A DNA stretch of 23,324 nucleotides from an uncultured Clostridia bacterium. Its GTDB lineage: Bacteria; Bacillota; Clostridia; TANB77; CAG-508. The notes under the pieces were generated by a model. That model was not told the origin of the DNA, searched no databases, and saw only the letters and a list, made by a program, of their open reading frames with translations. A program made the translations under genes and the position numbers. Of the stretch, positions 1 through 8,086 are shown piece by piece (position 1 is the first letter of the stretch; the number at the start of each line of letters is the position of its first letter). The stretch covers positions 1-23,324 of the forward strand of contig CANPZT010000010.1 of assembly GCA_947589135.1 (NCBI GenBank). Reading direction: 5' to 3'.

Positions 1-316
1 CTAATATTTGTATACCTATTAAAGAAATATCATCTAGTCTTTTCACATAATGAATATTTCCATTTTTGTGTATCCCAATGTAATCAGGTTCTTTAATTAT
101 AAGAGGGATAGACTTAACTGCTTGATAGTATGCTTTAGGACTTGAATATTCTTCTTTGTGCTTTTCACAATGTTCTTTTATTCTAGTAGGCCAAACATTA
201 ATATTTTGTGGCTTTAAATTCAAATTTAAAGTCTGTATAACTTCAGCAGTTAATTCGCCGATTTTAATATTTTTACTTTTATTTGTATCAAATTTATATA
301 TGTCTAAAAATTCCAA
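1..316 (-). CDS. Partial protein resembling phage-type BECR-fold nuclease (PBECR-like); C-terminus beyond window
   Basis: An open frame on the minus strand starts at a TTG (314-316) and runs off the left edge after 105 codons. An AAGGAG Shine-Dalgarno at 325-330 is well spaced for the TTG, and a consensus promoter lies just upstream. The visible protein has an H49xxxH53 pair, then a segment SIPLIIKEPDYIG (about residues 69-81), then HYVKRLDD (about 89-96) followed by LIGIQI. This order (His-rich helix, 'P-x-I-I-x-x-P-D-Y-x-G', basic strand 'VKR') resembles the phage Barnase-EndoU-ColicinE5/D-RelE-like nuclease domains found in prophages and polymorphic toxins. That assignment is from memory of the family pattern, not a search. 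The protein is soluble, with no signal peptide. It could be a toxin or an RNA-processing phage protein. Confidence 0.6.
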   Translation of the reverse strand, partial: MEFLDIYKFDTNKSKNIKIGELTAEVIQTLNLNLKPQNINVWPTRIKEHCEKHKEEYSSPKAYYQAVKSIPLIIKEPDYIGIHKNGNIHYVKRLDDISLIGIQIL

Positions 317-350
317 AATTATATCTCCTTTTTATTAAATGCTATTGATA

Positions 351-379
351 ATTATATAATCAAATAATGTATTAGTCAA
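351..379 (-). promoter_or_regulatory. Sigma-A promoter of the nuclease-like gene
   Basis: Read on the minus strand: -35 TTGACT (374-379), a 17-nt spacer, and -10 TATAAT (351-356). This is near-perfect housekeeping consensus, about 35-60 bp upstream of the TTG start at 316. Confidence 0.8.
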
Positions 380-384
380 TACAT
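367..384. promoter_or_regulatory. Palindromic operator-like site over the -35 box
   Basis: ATGTATT (367-373), AGTC, AATACAT (378-384) is a perfect inverted repeat with 7-bp arms. It fully covers the -35 box of the leftward promoter. The geometry is that of a dimeric repressor operator, for example autoregulation by a phage-type or toxin-antitoxin regulator. The cognate regulator is not in the window. Confidence 0.5.
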
Positions 385-617
385 ATTCGACTTAAAAACT
401 AATTTAAAATTAGAAAAAATTTTTATTTTACAAATTTCGGAAAAATATTCGAAAATAATATGTTATTTAGAATAAAAAAGGAATACATAAAATAGATTTT
501 TTATAATTTGGAACAAAAATAGATAGTATGATATTCACTATTTATTATATTATAAAAATTTAAGTTATTGGCTAAAAATAAAAAACAATTTAAAATCAAT
601 TTTCAATCCTTTTTATT
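385..617. other. AT-rich intergenic stretch, no gene recognised
   Basis: Together with the flanking regulatory sites, the region between the leftward gene and the tRNA spans 317-797. Beyond the listed promoters and operator I see only AT-rich sequence without an SD-preceded frame. Confidence 0.6.
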
Positions 618-646
618 TTGCAATTTAAAATATATTATGATAAAAT
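618..646 (+). promoter_or_regulatory. Candidate promoter for tRNA-Arg
   Basis: TTGCAA (618-623), a 17-nt spacer, TAAAAT (641-646). It lies about 150 bp upstream of the tRNA, leaving a 5' leader of roughly 145 nt to be processed by RNase P. It is the best-scoring sigma-A site I can find by eye before the tRNA. Confidence 0.5.
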
Positions 647-797
647 GTAAATATAATGGTAGAAATAAATTAAATTTTAATACAACTCTAGTACAACTTT
701 TTAAATAGAAAATAAGGAAAAAATAAGCAATATGAAATAAAAAATAAAAGATAAAAAGTTTTAAAAACCATTGAAATAAAGGAAAATATTTAAATAT

Positions 798-873
<76 letters not shown>

Positions 874-920
874 ATGATAATTTTCTTAATTTTTTTAATT
901 GTAAAGGAAGGAGGAGTAAA

Positions 921-1469
921 ATGACTATATATGTAGTTTTTGGTATTGTAGTATTATTAGTTATTTATATTTTTGTAACTTATAATAATTTAATAAAAAA
1001 GAGAAATATAGTAAAAGAAGCTTTCTCAACAATGGATATATATCTAAAAAAAAGATGGGAATTAGTTCCTAATTTAGTAGAAATTGTAAAAGGATATGCT
1101 AAATATGAACAAGAAACTTTGAACGAAATAACATCTTTGAGAGTTAATAGTTATGATAATATGAATATTAATAAAAAATTAGATATTAACGAAAAATTAA
1201 CAGAAGGAATTTCTAAAATAATGGCAATTTCAGAAAATTATCCTGAATTAAAAGCAAGTGAAAATTTCTTACAATTAAGTCGAGATTTAACAAAAATTGA
1301 AGATGAAATAGCTAATAGTAGAAAATATTATAATGGAGCAGTTAGGATATTAAATAATAAAATTCAAATGTTTCCAAGTAACATAGTAGCAAATATATTT
1401 GGATTTAAATTAGCAAATATGTTTGAAGCAAATACAGAAGAAAAAAATAGTATAAAGGTGGAATTATAA
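921..1469 (+). CDS. lemA: LemA family protein
   Basis: A 182-residue protein with a strong GGAAGGAGGAG Shine-Dalgarno. One N-terminal membrane segment (about residues 3-20) is followed by a helical cytoplasmic domain. The family signature is clear: NLIKKRNIVKEAFSTMDIYL, then KKRWELVPNLVEIVKGYAKYE (start and end shown in two pieces), and near the C-terminus a YYNGAVR...NNKIQMFPSNIVA segment. The length is normal for LemA (about 180-200). The stop codon is one base from the ATG of the DUF2207 gene, so the two are translationally coupled. A lemA/DUF2207 pair is very common in Firmicutes. The molecular function of LemA is not settled; links to membrane quality control have been proposed. Identification is secure, the role uncertain. 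Confidence 0.93.
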   Translation: MTIYVVFGIVVLLVIYIFVTYNNLIKKRNIVKEAFSTMDIYLKKRWELVPNLVEIVKGYAKYEQETLNEITSLRVNSYDNMNINKKLDINEKLTEGISKIMAISENYPELKASENFLQLSRDLTKIEDEIANSRKYYNGAVRILNNKIQMFPSNIVANIFGFKLANMFEANTEEKNSIKVEL

Positions 1470-1470
1470 A

Positions 1471-3454
1471 ATGAAAAAACAATATTTAAAATATATTTTT
1501 GTATTTATTGTACTTATTTTATTAATGATGTTTGCAATTCCAAATAAAACTTTTGCATTAACATCTTCTGGAGGTTATACAATTGAAGGTTACGATATTA
1601 ATATGGTTGTAAATGAAGATAATACATTTGATATAACTGAAAGAATAACAGCATATTTTGAAGAATCTAGACATCGGTATATTTAGAAAAATACCATTAA
1701 TAAATAATGTAAAAAGAATAGATGGAACTACATCAAAGAATAGGGCAAAAATAACAAATATTAGTGTAAGTGAAAATTATACAACATATAAAGAAAATGG
1801 ATATGAAGTTATAAAAATAGGAGATATTAGTGAATCAGTTATAGGTAAACATACATATACGATAAGATATACTTATAATATAGGAAAAGATCCGTTAAAA
1901 GATGTAGATGAATTATATTATAATTTAATAGGAAATGAATGGGATGCCAATATAGGTGATGTTAAATTTAAAGTTACAATGCCAAAAACATTTGATAAAT
2001 CATTATTAGGGTTTTCAAGTGGATATGAAGGCTCAACAAATAATATAGATGTTCAATATAATGTAGATGGAAATGTAATTAGTGGATATTTAACAGATGT
2101 TTTAAGAGCAGGAGAAGCATTTACAATTAGACTTACACTGCCAGAAGGTTATTTTGTAGGTGCTAGTTCAAATATAGATATATATTCTATTGTTGTAATA
2201 ATAATTTGTTTAATATGTATTTTAATTGCAGATAGATTATGGTTTAAATATGGAAAAGATAATGAAGTGATAGAAACTGTAGAATTTTATCCACCAGAGG
2301 GATATAATTCGGCAGAGGTTGGTTTATTATATAAAGGATCTGCTAATACTCAAAGTATAATTTCATTACTTATATACTTAGCAAATAAAGGCTATTTGAG
2401 AATTGAAGAAACACAAGAAAAAGGAAAATTTTTAGGTTCTAAAAATTTTAGAATTACAAAAATAAAGGAATATGATGGAAATAATGAAAACGAAAGAGAA
2501 TTCTTTGAAGGATTATTTGAAAAAAAATATAATATAGATGAAAAAAAAGTTAGAGAAATTATGAAAGAAGCTAAAAAAAATGGGAAAAAGATTACATATA
2601 CTGAAGCCACAACATTAGTAGAAAATGATATGCCTGAAAAAACTTCTGTAACTATGGATGATTTGTATAATAATTTTTATACAACATTAAATTGGATAGA
2701 AAATAAGCTTAATAGCAAAGAAAATAAAAGTAAAATATTTGAATCAATTGCAACTGGAAAGATAAAGTGGATTATATTAATGATTATTGCAATATTTATA
2801 TTAATTACATTTAAACCTGTTGTGGAATATGCTGGAATACAAGAAGCCATAATTGCAGTAATATTTATTGGAGTTGAATTTTCAATATTACCTCAGATAG
2901 TCTTTTCAAAATTTAAAATGATTTTGAAGATATTGATAATGCTTTGGTATGCATACTTTTTATGGGTACCTTTAAACTCTATGGTATTTCCTGCATTAGC
3001 TGTCAATACAATGTATTTAGTTACATATATTGTTGGTATAATAAGCATGGCAGTTTTAGCATTATTTAAAAAAATAATGCCAAAAAGGACTCCTTTTGGA
3101 ACGGAAATGTTAGGAAAATTAAAAGGATTTAAAAGATTTTTAGAAACAGCTGAAAAGCCTCAACTAGAAAGTTTAGTTACTCAAAACCCAGAATATTTTT
3201 ATAATATATTACCTTATACTTATGCTTTAGGAGTATCAGATGTATGGATAAAACAATTTGAAACAATTGCAATCCAAGCTCCTACTTGGTATTATTCAAC
3301 AAATGACTTTAATATGCGCGAATTTGGTTATTTCATGGATAATACAATGTCAGTTGCAAAAACTGCAATGTCTTCTAGCCCATCAAGTGATGGCGGAAGC
3401 GGTGGAGGCTTCTCTGGAGGAGGATCTGGAGGAGGCGGAGGAGGTTCTTGGTAA
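1471..3454 (+). CDS. DUF2207 membrane protein, interrupted by a +1 frameshift at an in-frame CGG codon
   Basis: Two frames together encode one DUF2207 (YciQ-like) protein of about 660 residues. The first frame (1471-1674) gives a signal peptide (residues 1-30, ending TFA) and the start of the DUF2207 domain, up to EESRH. Frame 0 then reads CGG TAT ATT and stops at TAG. If the C at 1675 is skipped, translation continues GIFRKIPLI, restoring the family's conserved RHG(I/Y)xRxIP motif, and runs to 3454. The rest shows a membrane segment at about 237-254, a cytoplasmic domain, a membrane cluster at about 420-525, and the typical Gly-rich tail (GGSGGGGGGSW). No other break is seen. The shift may be a true mutation, a programmed +1 event, or an assembly error (see findings). 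The gene starts one base after lemA. Confidence 0.85.
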
Positions 3455-3524
3455 TCTCCTTTTCCTCTAAACGTAAAAAATATAGTTAAAATAATATATA
3501 AAATAAAAGAGAAAAGGAAATCTT

Positions 3525-3992
3525 ATGGAAGAAAAATTTATGAAAATAGCATTAAAAGAAGCGAAAAAAGCTTATGATAAGTTAGAGATTCCAGTAGGTG
3601 CTATTATTGTAAAAGATGGAAAGGTAATTGCAAAAGCTCATAATTTAAAGGAAACAAAATTAGATACAACAAAACATGCAGAAATTTTAGCAATTCAGAA
3701 AGCAAGCAAAAAGCTAGAAAGTTGGAGATTATTAGATTGCGAAATGTATGTAACGCTAGAGCCATGCTCTATGTGTGCAGGTGCAATTATTAACGCAAGA
3801 ATATCAAAATTATACATTGGAGCATTAGATGAAAAAACTGGAGCAGCAGGTTCAGTTTTAAATCTATTTGAAGATTATACATTTAATCATAAAGTGGAAG
3901 TACAAAAAGAAATTATGAGAGCAGAATGTGAAAAAATTCTAAAGGACTTTTTTAAAATGCTAAGAAAACTCAAAAAAGAAGAAAAAATGTAA
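3525..3992 (+). CDS. tadA: tRNA-specific adenosine deaminase (A34 to I34)
   Basis: A 155-residue zinc deaminase of normal TadA length. It converts adenosine-34 of tRNA-Arg(ACG) to inosine so that CGT, CGC and CGA can be read. The catalytic motif HAEI is at residues 51-54 (H51 zinc ligand, E53 proton shuttle) and PCSMCAGA at 80-87 (C81, C84 zinc ligands). IPVGAIIVKDGKVIA near residue 22 is also typical. An AAAAGGAAAT Shine-Dalgarno precedes the ATG. It sits directly upstream of the SRP RNA-dnaX block, an order also seen in Bacillus. TadA-modified tRNA-Arg(ICG) does not read CGG, which bears on the CGG observation in this window. Confidence 0.95.
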   Translation: MEEKFMKIALKEAKKAYDKLEIPVGAIIVKDGKVIAKAHNLKETKLDTTKHAEILAIQKASKKLESWRLLDCEMYVTLEPCSMCAGAIINARISKLYIGALDEKTGAAGSVLNLFEDYTFNHKVEVQKEIMRAECEKILKDFFKMLRKLKKEEKM

Positions 3993-4007
3993 TATGCGGA
4001 GGAAAAA

Positions 4008-4757
4008 ATGAAAGAGTCAATGCGATTATTAATTCATAAAAAATATTTTCATATTTGTATAATGATTGTTATAATTGCAATAATATTATTTACATTAGGT
4101 ATCATTGTTTTAAGATATAGTGTAGAGGGAGAGACAAATATGCCATTTAATTTATCTAAAATTACAATTATTAGTTCATCAGAAGGAATAGATAAGGAAA
4201 GTGGAGAAAATAGATGGGCATTTGATATTAATCAAAATAATGATATATATATGTATATAGAAAAAAATAAGCAATACACTAAAGAAGAAGCAATAAAATC
4301 AATTAGTATTACTAATATAAATGTAGAAAAACAAACACAAAAAGGCAACATAACGTTTTATAAGCCAGACCAGTTATCAGAAAATACGATTTTTCAAAAT
4401 AAAGATGAAAACAAAATAGATAAAATAGAATATATAGGAGATATGGAGTCTGATGTTCAAAAGTTAAAAATATCAAATCAAGGTGGAATTGTAGCATTTA
4501 GATATGCTAATGATAAAATTGCAGAATATATTTCAAATGATGAAGAAATTAATCATAGTAATTTATTAAAAAAAGCTAATTTAGTACAGGAAGATTTAGC
4601 AGCAAAATTATATTTTAATATAAAAATAAAAGTTGAGTCTGGAACAGAATATCAAGCAGATATTTCTTTAGATTTACCAGTAAATAATGTAATAGAAGAA
4701 GGAACAACATCAACAGAAATGACTAAATTAGAGAATGTTATTTTCAAAAGAATATAA
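4008..4757 (+). CDS. Unknown single-pass membrane protein downstream of tadA
   Basis: A 249-residue protein that I do not recognise. The ATG follows GCGGAGG and lies 15 nt after tadA, so it is very likely in the same transcript. Residues 1-13 are basic, residues about 14-36 form one hydrophobic segment, and the remaining about 210 residues are hydrophilic and should lie outside the membrane. The soluble part contains several predicted beta-rich stretches (for example NITFYK, KLYFNIKIKVE, YQADISLDLP) and ends TKLENVIFKRI. No cysteine pairs, catalytic motifs or repeats are evident. Codon use matches its neighbours. It could be an envelope protein with no relation to tadA beyond co-transcription. 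Confidence 0.8.
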   Translation: MKESMRLLIHKKYFHICIMIVIIAIILFTLGIIVLRYSVEGETNMPFNLSKITIISSSEGIDKESGENRWAFDINQNNDIYMYIEKNKQYTKEEAIKSISITNINVEKQTQKGNITFYKPDQLSENTIFQNKDENKIDKIEYIGDMESDVQKLKISNQGGIVAFRYANDKIAEYISNDEEINHSNLLKKANLVQEDLAAKLYFNIKIKVESGTEYQADISLDLPVNNVIEEGTTSTEMTKLENVIFKRI

Positions 4758-4774
4758 AAATATCTTTTGTTTGC

Positions 4775-4803
4775 TTGATAAATTAAATTATTCATTATAT
4801 AAT
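4775..4803 (+). promoter_or_regulatory. Promoter of the SRP RNA
   Basis: TTGATA (4775-4780), 17-nt spacer, TATAAT (4798-4803): a strong sigma-A promoter. The predicted start, about 4808-4811, coincides with the 5' end of the SRP RNA terminal stem. Confidence 0.85.
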
Positions 4804-4807
4804 ACAA

Positions 4808-4945
4808 ATGGTATGTACTTAATCTTTGTATGGAGAGTATCCAATAGAGACCTACGAATCTTGTCAGGTCCGGAAGGAAGCAGCAATAAGTAGTTATCTT
4901 TATGTGGAATACTTTCCATAGAGAGATTAAGAACTACCATTTTTT
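4808..4945 (+). ncRNA. ffs: Small bacterial SRP RNA (4.5S-like) with its terminator
   Basis: The invariant SRP S-domain sequence GTCAGGTCCGGAAGGAAGC is at 4863-4881. The flanks form one long hairpin: ATGGTA (4808-4813) pairs with TACCAT (4935-4940), TTAATCT with AGATTAA, and TATGGA..GTATCCA with TGGAATAC..TCCATA. The total is about 133 nt, without room for the Alu domain seen in Bacillus scRNA, so this is the short type. The closing stem followed by a T-run at about 4940-4945 also works as the terminator. The RNA partners with Ffh in co-translational membrane targeting. Its place just before dnaX is conserved in Firmicutes. Confidence 0.93.
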
Positions 4946-4990
4946 CAAGTTTTATAAATTACATTAAAAAATAAATTAATTAATATAAAA

Positions 4991-5020
4991 TTGGATATAA
5001 ATAAATTATGTTTTTATATA
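4991..5020 (+). promoter_or_regulatory. Weak candidate promoter of dnaX
   Basis: TTGGAT (4991-4996), an 18-nt spacer and TATATA (5015-5020), just upstream of dnaX. The base match is modest in an AT-rich background. The alternative is read-through from the SRP RNA transcript. Confidence 0.35.
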
Positions 5021-5036
5021 AAGGATGTGAAAGGAA

Positions 5037-6698
5037 ATGGGGTACACAGCTCTTTATAGAAAGTTTAGACCACTAACATTTAAAGAAATTGTAGGGCAAG
5101 AGCATATTACACAAACTTTAAAAAATCAAATTTTAGCTAATAGAGTAGGTCATGCATATTTGTTTAATGGAAGTAGAGGAACTGGAAAAACTTCTGCTGC
5201 AAAGATTTTAGCAAGAGCAATTAACTGTTTAAATCCAAAAGATGGTGAGCCATGCAATGAGTGTGAAATATGTAAAGGAGCAATAGCAGGATCATTAACA
5301 GATATTGTTGAAATGGATGCAGCTTCTAATAATAGTGTAGAAGATATTAGAAGTATTCGTGAAGAAGTTAATTTTTTACCGACAAAAGCAAAATATAGAG
5401 TATATATTATAGATGAGGTTCATATGTTATCAACAGGGGCATTTAATGCTTTACTAAAAACATTGGAAGAACCGCCAGAACATGTAAAATTTATTTTAGC
5501 AACAACTGAGCCACAAAAATTGCCAGCAACAATTCTTTCAAGATGTCAAAGATTTGACTTTAAAAGAATATCAAATGAAAATATAAAGAAAAGATTGAAA
5601 ATTGTTTGTGAAGAAAGTAAAATAGAGATTACAGAAGAAGTATTAAATATTATAGCTGTACTTTCTGAAGGAGCAATGAGAGATGCATTATCAATTTTAG
5701 AAAGATGTGTGCAAGATGGAGAAAATAATATTAATGAAGATAAAATTAAAGATTTAGTAGGTATACCAAAAATAACTTTTGTTAATAGTATTACGGAGTC
5801 AATTATTAATTATGATGTAACAAAAGCTTTAAAAGATATTGAAATAGTTCTTGACCAAGGAAAAGATATTAGCAATTTACTTTGGGAAATCATAAAATAT
5901 GTAAAAGATATTTTAATTTATAAAACATCAGAAAAGCTAGAGTTATATAGCCAAGAAGAAATACAAAATATCAAAAAATTATCTGAAAATGTTTCAAAGG
6001 AAAAATTAATTGATTTAATTTATCAACTATCAGAGTTAGAAAACGAAATAAAAAGGTCTACTCAAAAAACAATTATGTTTCAAGCAGGAATAATAAAATT
6101 ATGCAATAAAAAAGCAGAAATCAGTGGTAACCTTGAAGAAAGAGTAGAAAAAATTGAAAAATATTTAAAATCAGGAAAAGCAAATATTATACAAACAAGC
6201 AATCAAGCTAATAACCAATTAAATAATAATTATGTGAGTACACCATATGGTTCAAGTATTAAGGAAAGGGCAAATTCTTCTACATTGGGAACTAAAGCGG
6301 AAGGAAACTCAAATTCCAAAAAAGCAAATCAGGTAAAAAAGACAACTAGTAAAAAATTTTCAGCTAATTCAGAAGAATATTGGCCAGAAATTGTAAATGA
6401 CTTGAAACAAAGTGGAAAAATTGTTTTATATACAAATTTAATGAACACAAAAGCAGTAGAAATGAATGATATGACAGTAGGAATTCAATTTCCAAATGGT
6501 ATGACAGCATTTGGAAAAACAGTATTAGAAAAACCAGAAAATATTAGGGAAATATCTAATTTAGTATCTATAGCTTGTGGAAAAGAAATGCAAATTAAAT
6601 ATATAACAACTCCGCAAGAAATTCCAACAAGAAATGCTAGAGAAGATTTACAAAATTTAGCAAATGAATCAGATATTCCATTTAATGTAATCGAATAA
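5037..6698 (+). CDS. dnaX: DNA polymerase III subunits gamma/tau
   Basis: A 553-residue clamp-loader ATPase, starting MGYTALYRKFRPLTF, the classic DnaX N-terminus. Walker A GSRGTGKTS is at about 45-53. A zinc-binding set follows with C64, C73, C76 and C79. Walker B IIDEVH is at about 124-129, sensor 1 ATTE at about 155-158, and the arginine-finger SRC motif at 168-170. Domain III follows to about residue 370. A low-complexity Asn/Ser/Lys linker (about 385-445) leads to a C-terminal tau-type domain. It loads the beta clamp and couples polymerase to helicase. The AAAGGAAATGG context gives a close Shine-Dalgarno. No slippery A-run for gamma production was noticed. ybaB and recR follow in the standard order. 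Confidence 0.96.
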   Translation: MGYTALYRKFRPLTFKEIVGQEHITQTLKNQILANRVGHAYLFNGSRGTGKTSAAKILARAINCLNPKDGEPCNECEICKGAIAGSLTDIVEMDAASNNSVEDIRSIREEVNFLPTKAKYRVYIIDEVHMLSTGAFNALLKTLEEPPEHVKFILATTEPQKLPATILSRCQRFDFKRISNENIKKRLKIVCEESKIEITEEVLNIIAVLSEGAMRDALSILERCVQDGENNINEDKIKDLVGIPKITFVNSITESIINYDVTKALKDIEIVLDQGKDISNLLWEIIKYVKDILIYKTSEKLELYSQEEIQNIKKLSENVSKEKLIDLIYQLSELENEIKRSTQKTIMFQAGIIKLCNKKAEISGNLEERVEKIEKYLKSGKANIIQTSNQANNQLNNNYVSTPYGSSIKERANSSTLGTKAEGNSNSKKANQVKKTTSKKFSANSEEYWPEIVNDLKQSGKIVLYTNLMNTKAVEMNDMTVGIQFPNGMTAFGKTVLEKPENIREISNLVSIACGKEMQIKYITTPQEIPTRNAREDLQNLANESDIPFNVIE

Positions 6699-6730
6699 AA
6701 ATAAAAATTAAAATATAAGGAGGAAGCAAA

Positions 6731-7081
6731 ATGAGTAAAAGAGGAGGATTCCCAGGAGGAATGGGAGGATTCGGAGGAATGAATATCAATAACTTAATGA
6801 AAGAAGCTAAAAAAATGCAAGCAGATATGGAAAAGTCTCAAGCAGAATTAGCAAGTAAAGAATTTGAGGCATCAGCAGGAGGCGGAGCAATCAATGTAAA
6901 AGTATCAGGAGAAAAAACAATTAAAGAAATAAAAATAAAACCAGATGTTGTTGATCCAGAAGATGTAGAAATGTTAGAAGATTTAATTTTAACATGTGTA
7001 AATGAAGCACTAAGAAAAGTAGATTCAGCACAAGCAGATCAATTAGGAAAATTCAACATACCCGGATTAGGAGGGTTTTAG
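6731..7081 (+). CDS. ybaB: YbaB/EbfC family nucleoid-associated protein
   Basis: A 116-residue protein with a strong ATAAGGAGGAAGC Shine-Dalgarno, 32 bp after dnaX. The N-terminus is glycine-rich (residues 5-16), followed by NNLMKEAKKMQADMEKSQ, the amphipathic helix that starts the YbaB fold. The core segment INVKVSGEKTIKEIKIKP and the terminal LGKFNIPGLGGF are diagnostic. YbaB dimers bind DNA without strong sequence preference. The dnaX-ybaB-recR arrangement is widely conserved and is thought to link replication and recombinational repair. Confidence 0.95.
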   Translation: MSKRGGFPGGMGGFGGMNINNLMKEAKKMQADMEKSQAELASKEFEASAGGGAINVKVSGEKTIKEIKIKPDVVDPEDVEMLEDLILTCVNEALRKVDSAQADQLGKFNIPGLGGF

Positions 7082-7111
7082 AGGGATTTAGGGACGTTCC
7101 TTAAAATCCCT
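7082..7111 (-). repeat. REP-like 30-bp palindrome, copy A
   Basis: AGGGATTT (7082-7089) and AAATCCCT (7104-7111) flank the near-palindromic GGGACGTTCC, and the unit starts directly after the ybaB stop. Its reverse complement matches the copy at 9999-10028 at 28 of 30 positions, so the two are inverted copies. It is followed at about 7108-7128 by a second hairpin, CCCTTTTT/AAAAAGGG with a 5-nt loop. This looks like a dispersed intergenic palindrome, of the kind mobilised by RAYT transposases, or a transcription attenuator between ybaB and recR. Confidence 0.65.
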
Positions 7112-7165
7112 TTTTGCAGGAAAAAGGGGACAACCTTTAAAATGTTTTTTATGGAGGAAGTTTAA

Positions 7166-7764
7166 ATGTCATTATATTCGCCATCAATAGAGAAACTAAT
7201 TGAAAGTTTTGAACGATTGCCAAGTATCGGACATAAAACTGCAGCTAGACTTGCATTTTATATGTTAAATTGCACAGAAGAAGAGACAAACGAGTTTGTT
7301 TCTTCTATCTTAGATGCTAAAAAGAATTTGAAATACTGCAGTAAATGTTATAATATATCAGACACAGACCCATGTTTTATTTGTGGGAATCCTAAGAGAG
7401 ATGCAACTCAAATTTGTGTTGTAGAAGATGTAAGAGATATTATTGCAATGGAAAAAACACATGAATTTAAAGGAGTTTATCATGTTTTACATGGTTCAAT
7501 ATCACCAATGAATGGAGTAGGGCCAGACGATATAAAAATAAAAGAACTTTATCTAGATTAATGGATGGACAAGTAAAGGAAGTAATTTTAGCAACAAATC
7601 CTAGGGTAGAAGGTGAAGCAACAGCTATGTATCTGTCTAAATTAATTAAACCTTTGGGAATTAAAGTTACAAGAATTGCTCACGGAATTCCGGTAGGTGG
7701 GGATTTAGAATATACAGATGAAATCACATTAACAAAAGCATTAGAAGGTAGAAGAGAAGTTTAA
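7166..7764 (+). CDS. recR: Recombination mediator RecR, split by an apparent one-base deletion
   Basis: The first frame (7166-7561) has the helix-hairpin-helix region (LPSIGHKTAARLAFY), the zinc finger (CSKCYN...CFICGNPKR) and the start of the Toprim domain (CVVEDVRDIIAMEKT). It runs through GVGPDDIKIKEL, then departs into YLD and stops. A frame shifted by -1 carries LSRLMDGQVKEVILATNP and the rest of Toprim plus the C-terminal Walker-B-like segment, ending GRREV. Restoring one T within CTTTAT at about 7549-7554 gives the expected IKELLSRLMDG and a normal ~200-residue RecR. TAA (7559-7561) overlaps the internal ATG (7561-7563) as TAATG, so translational coupling into two chains is formally possible, but no SD precedes that ATG. 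RecR works with RecF/RecO in loading RecA. A homopolymer sequencing error is the simplest explanation. The start has a TGGAGGAAG Shine-Dalgarno. Confidence 0.85.
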
Positions 7765-7821
7765 TATTTTAATGATATGAATTTATTGTGATGAGATTGT
7801 TAAATATAGAAATTTAACATC

Positions 7822-7995
7822 TTATGATTGTTCTATTGATTTTTTTGTTGCAATAATAGATAGATTATCACCAAGAGCTTCAAAAAAGTCAGATAAGATA
7901 GAGATTTCATTGGTAGATAAATTTTCACCAAGAAAAATAGCAAGGGAACTAGCAAGACCAATTAAATCACAGCTGGATAAATTATCAAAGCACAT
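7822..7995 (-). CDS. Small clostridial protein (DUF6774-like), function unknown
   Basis: A 57-residue ORF beginning MCFDNLSSCDLIGLASSLAI and ending ATKKSIEQS. The pattern (short Cys-containing head, LIGLASSLAIFLGENL, 'STNEISILSDFFEALGDNL', 'SIIATKKS') strongly recalls a widespread family of about 60-residue proteins in gut Clostridia. I believe this is DUF6774, by memory only. The start at 7993-7995 is chosen over the GTG at 8002-8004 because AGGTG lies 6 nt upstream. That Shine-Dalgarno is inside an 11-bp hairpin (7999-8028). A separate promoter is plausible at 8087-8116. No signal peptide; one amphipathic or weakly hydrophobic segment. Confidence 0.6.
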   Translation of the reverse strand: MCFDNLSSCDLIGLASSLAIFLGENLSTNEISILSDFFEALGDNLSIIATKKSIEQS

Positions 7996-7998
7996 AAA

Positions 7999-8028
7999 AA
8001 ACACCTCATTTTATTATATGAGGTGTTT
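7999..8028. terminator. 11-bp hairpin: bidirectional terminator / SD-sequestering element
   Basis: AAACACCTCAT (7999-8009) pairs perfectly with ATGAGGTGTTT (8018-8028) around an 8-nt loop. On the minus strand the stem runs into a T tract (7996-8001), a good intrinsic terminator shape for the glycosyltransferase transcript. On the plus strand it may terminate recR. The minus-strand 3' arm also contains the Shine-Dalgarno (GAGGTG) of the small gene starting at 7995. Confidence 0.7.
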
Positions 8029-8086
8029 ATGATTTTGTGTGAAATTTTTTCTATTTATAAATTTCTAATTATATTGATATTTATGT

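Noticed and set aside
156..338. 60-codon plus-strand frame at the left edge
   Set aside because: It is the shadow of the minus-strand nuclease-like gene, which has a promoter and RBS.
3258..3470. 70-codon frame overlapping the end of DUF2207
   Set aside because: It is a different frame through the Gly-rich tail of DUF2207, with no RBS.
3455..3524. Stem between the end of DUF2207 and the tadA Shine-Dalgarno
   Set aside because: TCCTTTTC and GAAAAGGA are complementary, but with a bulge, low complexity and 40 nt apart; too weak to call regulatory.
7545..7555. Classical -1 slippery heptamer in recR
   Set aside because: No X-XXY-YYZ heptamer in frame 0 is present near the junction, so programmed -1 shifting is not favoured.
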